Below, one piece after another: positions 58,800 through 64,000 of a DNA stretch of 64,000 nucleotides. The translations under genes were made by a program, and so were the position numbers. Numbering within the stretch: position 1 is the first letter of the stretch; each line of letters starts with the position of its first letter. Origin of the DNA: JADKCL01 sp046329055 (GTDB lineage: Bacteria > Bacteroidota > Bacteroidia > J057 > JADKCL01); the NCBI GenBank assembly GCA_046329055.1, contig JAXLVK010000005.1:37210-101209 (forward strand), read 5' to 3'. Below the pieces are notes generated by a model. The model was given only the letters and a program-made list of their open reading frames with translations. It did no database searches and had not been told where the DNA came from.

Positions 58800-58934
58800 A
58801 GTGCGGCGGGGGCCTCCTTCCGCAGCGGGTAGCGTTTCACAAGGTCTGTCAAAACTCCTCCCAACCCAGCGCTTCTGAGCGCCTTTAGGGCGGCAAAATG
58901 GCTTGCCTTCACCCAAGTGTAGGCTGGCTGTTAT

Positions 58935-61271
58935 TCAATTTACCACGGTCACTTTGACAATCAAGGTTTCCTTGGAGGTCTCCAAGTGCAGGGCGTAAAT
59001 CCCGGAGGCAAGGTGCTCGACATGAATGGCTACCTCGGTGCTGCGCCCAAAAGGCAGGACACGATGGGTCTCTTGTAGAACCGTTTTACCGCTCAGATCC
59101 TTCAGTGAAATGTCGCAAGTCCCTACAAGGCGGGATGGAATACGCAGTTGCACAAAACCATGCGCAGGGTTCGGAGAAACCTCCAATCCCTCGGCAGTCG
59201 TTGCTTCTGCCTCACCGACATGCATCAGGTCGTACAGCCAAACCGTGTCCATCACGGCTGTGACTGGAATATCCACTCCGGTGGGACCAATCAACCGACA
59301 ATCGGAAATGCTCAAAGGCAGCATGGTCATGCCCTGCCCAGACCAAAGTGCAGGCCTTGCCTGCAGTTTCAAACGGCAGACTTCTCCGTAGCCTGAGGCT
59401 GGTTGGTGATCATTGCGCACCATGGCCCATGCAAACCGCCCAGCATTTGCATCCTCGTCCTGCATCTGCATGAGCTGGTTGTTGGGGTTTCCCAAGTAGG
59501 AGTTCGATGCCCGCCCACTCACTCCAGCAAAGACGTCGGAAGGATCGTAATGCATCTGAAAGCTCAGTCCATAGACCGAATCCGCCGGGAACAATCCATC
59601 CCCCAGCGTCACGATGAGCTCCACCGAATCTTGGCCAGCAAATGGCACCATCCGGGGCCGTATCAGCAGGGGCACTCCCCCGGTCACGGTGCCTGTTTTC
59701 AGGTGGGTCAATCCTTGGTGCAAGGAGACACTCACCGTATCGGGAAAATCCACCAAGCCATTTCCGTCGGAGTCCGCATGCTTGTAGTTGGTGCCATTGG
59801 GGAACCAGTTCAACCAGTCTTGCGCAGGCTGCCCCATCCAAGTAGAAACGGCGTTGGGTCGGGCTGAACCCGTATCGCCAAATGCAACCCCTATGGCAAG
59901 GAAATCATTGAGATCAGCAACATAATCGTGGTTGGCATCTCCCGGCCATACACAATCCGGGTCGATGATCGGGGTCGCCGTTGCAGTGCCTAGGCAATGG
60001 TGCACGGGATCTGTGACCGACACCGTATAAGGTGAGGCTGTGCTCGCGAAGATCGATGAGAGCGAGGATCCAGTGGACCAAGCATAAGTGGCGTAACCCG
60101 GACCGGCATCGAGCAGCACACTGTCTCCGGTGCAGATGATGGGCTGCTGTGGGATGGGCGGCGCAGGAAGCGGGTGAATCGTGAGTTGAATGGTATCATG
60201 GGAAATACAGCCATGGTCATTGGTCGTAAGAATCACCGTTTCCACAGGGCCACTTCCGTGAACGTACTGATAAGGGTTTTGGTTGGATGCTGTGAGGTTG
60301 AGTCCACCGCCAGTGACCCTCCAACTGTTGGTGACATTAGGAGGCGAGAGCGCGGGCAGGGGCGATGTTGCCAATGTGTCCAGTGTCAGCTCACAGCCGG
60401 AGGTATCCGAGAGGATTGAATTGGTGGGATAGGGATAGATCGTCACCGGGTAGTAGTTTGTATCGACCCCGCAGGTTGTGGAGTTCGAGATGGTGACCAC
60501 CGTGTCTGCTCCTGGACCCGGCCATACCACCCTGACGCGGTCAGTAGATTGACCACTTACGATAGTGCCACTGCCCGCACTCCACAGGTACGTACTCCCA
60601 GTCGGGCAGAACTGTCGATACTCCGCTGTGTCGCCGATACACAACGATTGCGGCCCTTGAAGGCCACAGCTGAGCGCTACACTCGTGGTGCAATGCGCCA
60701 CTGATTGGGGGTAGCTACACAGACCGTGGGCAGTGATGATTTTCCCGACACCTGAGGGATTCCAGTCCACATAGAATCGCTGTTCGACATTATAGTCCGG
60801 CCAGTTGATGTAATCAATATACACTATGGTTCCTCCTTGATCAAAAGCTCCCAGTAGATAACAAGAACCCATCCCAGCACCCGCGTAGTGATAGGTTGTG
60901 TAGTAGGTGATATTCGAGCCGCACACCGTCGTCGGGCCCATCGCAGGGATGGGTTCCATGGTAAATGGAGGGAGCATGTACCCCAAGGTATGTGCATACC
61001 TGCTGTTGCAGCCCGGACCTGTCACGTTCAGTATGACCGTAGGCGCCATCCCGGGGGTGATGTTTACCGTCGCCACGTTCTGATTGCTTGTGAGTACGCC
61101 TCCTCCATTGTAGAGGGACCAATTGTAAGTCAGGCCAGGAACCAGGTTTGCAGTGAGAGTAGCCACGGGGCTGGACCAGCTAGTCAGCGTGAAGTAAGCA
61201 CTGCATTGGCCGTGCGCCTGCATCCAAGCCATACACAGTCCTGCTATCATCCATACCACTTTTGTCTTCAT
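58935..61271 (-). CDS. Secreted Ig-like/dockerin-like protein with T9SS type A sorting domain
   Basis: 778 residues from MKTKVVWMIAGLCMAWMQAHGQ (signal peptide). The first ~430 residues are Ig/PKD-like modules typical of Bacteroidota surface proteins (TYNWSLYNGGGVLTSN, STYLWSAGSGTIVSGQ, VLLDAGPGYATYAWSTGSSLSS, YTVSVTDPVHHCLG). A dockerin-like pair of calcium loops follows: GDANHDYVADLNDFLAIG and DSDGNGLVDFPDTVSVS. A cohesin-like stretch (VELIVTLGDGLFPADSVYGLSFQMHYDPS) comes after. The last ~80 residues are the type A sorting domain (LEVSPNPAHGFVQLRI ... LKDLSGKTVLQ ... LASGIYALHL). It is probably an adhesive or structural cell-surface protein; no enzyme motif is seen. Confidence 0.83.
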   Translation of the reverse strand: MKTKVVWMIAGLCMAWMQAHGQCSAYFTLTSWSSPVATLTANLVPGLTYNWSLYNGGGVLTSNQNVATVNITPGMAPTVILNVTGPGCNSRYAHTLGYMLPPFTMEPIPAMGPTTVCGSNITYYTTYHYAGAGMGSCYLLGAFDQGGTIVYIDYINWPDYNVEQRFYVDWNPSGVGKIITAHGLCSYPQSVAHCTTSVALSCGLQGPQSLCIGDTAEYRQFCPTGSTYLWSAGSGTIVSGQSTDRVRVVWPGPGADTVVTISNSTTCGVDTNYYPVTIYPYPTNSILSDTSGCELTLDTLATSPLPALSPPNVTNSWRVTGGGLNLTASNQNPYQYVHGSGPVETVILTTNDHGCISHDTIQLTIHPLPAPPIPQQPIICTGDSVLLDAGPGYATYAWSTGSSLSSIFASTASPYTVSVTDPVHHCLGTATATPIIDPDCVWPGDANHDYVADLNDFLAIGVAFGDTGSARPNAVSTWMGQPAQDWLNWFPNGTNYKHADSDGNGLVDFPDTVSVSLHQGLTHLKTGTVTGGVPLLIRPRMVPFAGQDSVELIVTLGDGLFPADSVYGLSFQMHYDPSDVFAGVSGRASNSYLGNPNNQLMQMQDEDANAGRFAWAMVRNDHQPASGYGEVCRLKLQARPALWSGQGMTMLPLSISDCRLIGPTGVDIPVTAVMDTVWLYDLMHVGEAEATTAEGLEVSPNPAHGFVQLRIPSRLVGTCDISLKDLSGKTVLQETHRVLPFGRSTEVAIHVEHLASGIYALHLETSKETLIVKVTVVN

Positions 61272-61386
61272 AGTCTATCGTGTGATTCACTGAATATAAG
61301 AAGTCCCATTCGAAATAGGAAACGATCACCACCAACTTCAGTGTCCCGAACTCGCACCGCTCACCTCTCGGGACTCGCCATTCCAT

Positions 61387-63147
61387 TCACCGCGCCACCA
61401 CCATCCTCCTCCCCACAACATGCCTTGCAGAATGCGCTTGCATCATGTACAAACCCGCTGGCAAGGTCTCCACTTGCACTTCGATCATCTGATCGCCGCT
61501 GCTCAGAGGTCGCCCTCCATTCAGCACTGCCACCCGTTCGCCGTTCGCCGTCCATATCTCTACGGTGGCAGTCTCACCCTCCGGGATGTGGATGTGTACG
61601 GTAGCCATGCCATCGGCCGGATTGGGGTCAATCTCAAGTGTCATGGCTTCGACCGTGGAGGTGGATGGGTGCTGATCCCCATTCCAAGGGCTGAGCTCCA
61701 GGTCGCCCTCCATCACGGACCTGTCATTCGGTTCCGTAGGCACCGTCTCTACATTCGCAGGAGTAATCCCACTGTCGGGATGGGCCAAGCGCAGGGCTGG
61801 GCAGCACTGTACGGGGATGACCTGCATGTCCACGTCCCCACCCAACACGAGATCGGAGTCAAGTGAATCGATCCAAATCCCCTCACCGGCATACATGCCA
61901 AGGTTGGCGGTGCTGCCCGAAATGAAATACGGCACCCTCGGCGCGCCATACCCTCCCACAAAGATCGTGTCGCAGGCGTACCAGTCATGCGTCCCCCAAT
62001 AGGTGCCCCCATACAGGTGCAGGTTCCTGTAATGCGTGGGCGGCGTCTCCAATCCGAACAGCGGCGGGACGTAATTGGGGGCGATGGAGAAGGTGTCCTG
62101 CAGCAGGTCGTGGGTCGTCCAGAAGTTGTACCATTTGGTGATTTGGGTGCCGCAATTGCCCAGCCGCAGCACGCAGGGATAATAGTTGGGAATCTGAAGC
62201 ATGTCGCCATTCAAATCCCGGCCATCCCAACACAGGCTCAGGTTTTCGTACCCATTGGGGTTGCTTGCAATCTCTTGATGCACGGTCACCCCCCATCGAT
62301 CAAATACGAAAAACTCGTACCAGCTCACATTGTTGATGTTGGTGATACATACCTCATCGAATATCCCATCCCCATTCGGGCTCAGGTAGGGCCGCGGTGT
62401 GGTCCAGTTCCAGGAGATCAGGCCGTTGGGGTCGCAGGAGGTGCAGGGGGATTTCCGGAAGTCGAAGTTGTCGAGGTAGATGTAGGGGTTGAAAGAGCCA
62501 GGACCTGTATAATTGTAACGCCCTTCATTCAGAACAATAAACCAATCAAGCAATTGATGATATTGGGTAGGAACAATGATTGGGATACTCATTGTTTGCC
62601 ACTGACCGATATTTACCGCAGGTATTGGGATCGAGGCTGCAAGGTATGTGCAGTGATTTTCACCAACTCCAAGGTAAACATCTAGAACATAAATCATCGT
62701 ATCGCATGGAACGAGATAGTCGAATGTAAGATCGTACCGACCTGCTTCAAGCTTGTTTTGGAATTGTTGCTGCACTCCTTCTCCTTCGCGATAATTTGAC
62801 CACTTAACGAGACCCACATAATGCGAACCATGATCTCGCGGCACCAACGGCCATAGATTGAATGTTTGTGCAACAGAGAGGCCGCATGAAATTGTGCCCT
62901 TGAATGTATTGGGGGAGTCTTTGAAATAGTCAGGTGTCGATGGACCACCCTGTAGCAGGGTTGCGTATTTTTTCCAGATCGTACACCTTCCAAACAAGTC
63001 TATGGTATGCGGGGCAAATCCTACTTGATGCTCAAAACTGTGGTTGCGAAGTAGATTCGATTGGGCATTTAGTTTCATGTGGATAGCACTTGGCACAATC
63101 CCGGAGAGCAAACTCATCAAAACCATGAGATGGGTTTGGATTTTCAT
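61387..63147 (-). CDS. Secreted protein with internal gliding-type (T9SS type B-like) domain and C-terminal type A domain
   Basis: 586 residues from MKIQTHLMVLMSLLSGIVPS. The N-terminal ~225 residues (SNLLRNHSFEHQVG ... YIYLDNFDF) look like a carbohydrate-binding jelly-roll of the kind starting with NPSFE-like motifs. Residues ~254-345 match the gliding-motility-associated C-terminal (CHU_C, type B) domain: YLSPNGDGIFDEVCI, YEFFVFDRWGVTVH and WDGRDLNGD. This domain is normally at the extreme C-terminus; here ~240 residues follow, ending in a type A domain (LEIDPNPADGMATVHIHI ... TANGERVAVLN ... LPAGLYMMQA). The arrangement is unusual. It is followed downstream by the dockerin-like gene and preceded by two barrel genes on the same strand. 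Confidence 0.82.
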   Translation of the reverse strand: MKIQTHLMVLMSLLSGIVPSAIHMKLNAQSNLLRNHSFEHQVGFAPHTIDLFGRCTIWKKYATLLQGGPSTPDYFKDSPNTFKGTISCGLSVAQTFNLWPLVPRDHGSHYVGLVKWSNYREGEGVQQQFQNKLEAGRYDLTFDYLVPCDTMIYVLDVYLGVGENHCTYLAASIPIPAVNIGQWQTMSIPIIVPTQYHQLLDWFIVLNEGRYNYTGPGSFNPYIYLDNFDFRKSPCTSCDPNGLISWNWTTPRPYLSPNGDGIFDEVCITNINNVSWYEFFVFDRWGVTVHQEIASNPNGYENLSLCWDGRDLNGDMLQIPNYYPCVLRLGNCGTQITKWYNFWTTHDLLQDTFSIAPNYVPPLFGLETPPTHYRNLHLYGGTYWGTHDWYACDTIFVGGYGAPRVPYFISGSTANLGMYAGEGIWIDSLDSDLVLGGDVDMQVIPVQCCPALRLAHPDSGITPANVETVPTEPNDRSVMEGDLELSPWNGDQHPSTSTVEAMTLEIDPNPADGMATVHIHIPEGETATVEIWTANGERVAVLNGGRPLSSGDQMIEVQVETLPAGLYMMQAHSARHVVGRRMVVAR

Positions 63148-63151
63148 AATA

Positions 63152-63853
63152 TTAGAATCTGTAGGTGAGGTTGATCTCAATAACAGGCTGTAGGACTTTC
63201 TTGCCGCTTCCCATAAAATGGTACCTTGATGCATCCAAGCTGGCCTCCAACCCAAATGACTTGAGAAAGTACCAGCCAATGCCTATCCGTGCTCTGCCGA
63301 TGAATGCGAACTTATCTACGTCCAAGGGGGATCGCGAAATACTCTCTGGAGAGAGGTGGGCGTGCCGGTATTGGCATCCAATCCTTCCTTCCCCAAAAAG
63401 GTAGTATTTATCCTTTACTGAATCCAGCCAATTGACGTACCTTCCTCCAAAAAGCAAGGCTGCTTGGGTTTGAGTTACGTATGCGGTCATGTATTCTGGA
63501 TCAAATAGATAACTCGGAGGCCATACAAATAGTCTATAGGAACTGTACTGCCGCAAGTCCCACTCCAAGTCCGCAGACATCGAGAAATGCTTGGTTAGGC
63601 GTCGTTCATATTCTAGTGAAGCTCTTATCCTTGTATCCGGATAGGAATAGAACAGGGATTTTGTGGGCCCAAGTAAATCCAGCTTGAGTCCGTTTCGAAT
63701 GTTGACCGCGTCCTTTTGTGCAAACAAGGACATAAAATGCAAGATGTAGAATCCCGCTAACAGGGTAAATCTGAGAATCCATCGATTTCCCTTTGCAAGG
63801 TCATTGTTTTGATGTGACCAATTGATTCGATCTAGCACATTTTGATCTTTCAT
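63152..63853 (-). CDS. Outer-membrane beta-barrel protein
   Basis: About 233 residues from MKDQNVLDRINWSHQNN; a start 15 codons upstream would overlap the next gene, so the ATG at 63853 is preferred. A long N-terminus precedes a hydrophobic segment (WILRFTLLAGFYILHFMSLFAQ, signal-like). The mature part has alternating barrel strands: LKLDLLGPTKSLFYSYPDTRIRASLEYERRLTKHFSMSADLEWDL, AALLFGGRYVNWLDS, YYLFGEGRIGCQYRH, FIGRARIGIGWYFLKSFGLEASLDASRYHF, and a last strand ending in LTYRF. The final Phe is typical of Bam-assembled barrels. It resembles DUF3575-type small barrels. Function is unknown. It lies four bases upstream of the type B/type A protein gene. Confidence 0.75.
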   Translation of the reverse strand: MKDQNVLDRINWSHQNNDLAKGNRWILRFTLLAGFYILHFMSLFAQKDAVNIRNGLKLDLLGPTKSLFYSYPDTRIRASLEYERRLTKHFSMSADLEWDLRQYSSYRLFVWPPSYLFDPEYMTAYVTQTQAALLFGGRYVNWLDSVKDKYYLFGEGRIGCQYRHAHLSPESISRSPLDVDKFAFIGRARIGIGWYFLKSFGLEASLDASRYHFMGSGKKVLQPVIEINLTYRF

Positions 63854-63855
63854 AT

Positions 63856-64000
63856 TCAAAACCTCCATTCGAGATTGACTAGGGGTATTGCTATCCACTG
63901 ATAACTGCCGTCTCCGAGGTGTTTGAAACGAATGGCATCTATGGCGGGATCAAGTCCTAGTTGTTTTCCAAGGCGAAAGGTAAATCCTGCCCTGAACCTC
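63856..64000 (-). CDS. Outer-membrane beta-barrel protein, C-terminal end only (cut by window edge)
   Basis: The last 47 codons are visible: FRAGFTFRLGKQLGLDPAIDA, then IRFKHLGDGSYQWIAIPLVNLEWRF and a stop at 63856. The C-terminal strand ending in WRF is typical of outer-membrane barrels. The gap to the next barrel gene is two bases, so these are tandem, co-transcribed and probably related genes. Confidence 0.7.
   Translation of the reverse strand, partial: RFRAGFTFRLGKQLGLDPAIDAIRFKHLGDGSYQWIAIPLVNLEWRF

Overview
The window looks like chromosomal DNA of a member of the Bacteroidota, possibly a Saprospiria-like lineage, with fairly high G+C for the phylum. The evidence is: ten secreted proteins ending in a type A sorting domain of the type IX secretion system (T9SS); an ftsK-lolA pair; DUF2851 and DUF5989 proteins; a SusC-like TonB receptor; and nine exact copies of the Bacteroidota -7 promoter box TAnnTTTG in front of genes. 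The genus cannot be named from this sequence. No phage, insertion sequence, integrase or CRISPR array was seen.

Layout. 1-7.6 kb: a truncated M1 aminopeptidase, a T9SS LVIVD-type protein, a TonB-dependent receptor, an unrecognised membrane-anchored exported protein and an SRPBCC protein. 8-9.4 kb: tandem repeats and a stretch full of frameshifts (PaaI-type thioesterase, lipoprotein, start of ddl). 9.3-24.5 kb: mostly one plus-strand run with several stop/start overlaps (ddl, two Yip1-like membrane proteins, gamma-glutamyltransferase, lipoprotein, two T9SS proteins, class II aldolase, DUF2851, NeuD-like acyltransferase, TIGR01777 epimerase, GT-C-like membrane protein). 24.5-27.3 kb: a TPR-SH3 membrane protein, tRNA-Lys and tRNA-Leu, and a DUF5989 + SGNH hydrolase pair. 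27.7-30.4 kb: the most striking gene, a DUF4157 (eCIS-core) protein fused to a pesticin-like muramidase, two SH3b domains and a CHAP-like amidase/peptidase, followed by a small unknown gene with its own promoter.

30.4-42.1 kb: an RqcH-like NFACT protein, tsaB with a lipoprotein and a GNAT enzyme, an ArsM arsenite methyltransferase, a His-rich cation diffusion facilitator, a T9SS sialidase-fold protein, pyrF, lolA and ftsK. 42.4-46.2 kb: a second frameshift-rich stretch (an anchored unknown protein, pyrD, a T9SS protein) and about 0.8 kb without genes. 46.2-49.6 kb: 11-bp and 23-bp iterated repeats, then a TPR-histidine kinase and LytTR response regulator. 49.6-55.5 kb: a large BNR/PKD T9SS protein and a two-gene unit of secreted thioredoxin-like protein and multicopper oxidase. 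55.6-58.8 kb: a 40-bp tandem array ending in an inverted copy, then hsdM-hsdS without hsdR. 58.9-64 kb: two T9SS proteins (one with an internal type B-like domain) and two outer-membrane beta-barrel proteins, the last cut by the window end.

Frameshifts in pyrD, ddl, the 42.4-kb and 45.2-kb genes and the thioesterase are mostly one- or two-base slips that restore a good family match when corrected. Assembly or sequencing indels therefore explain them at least as well as true pseudogenes.
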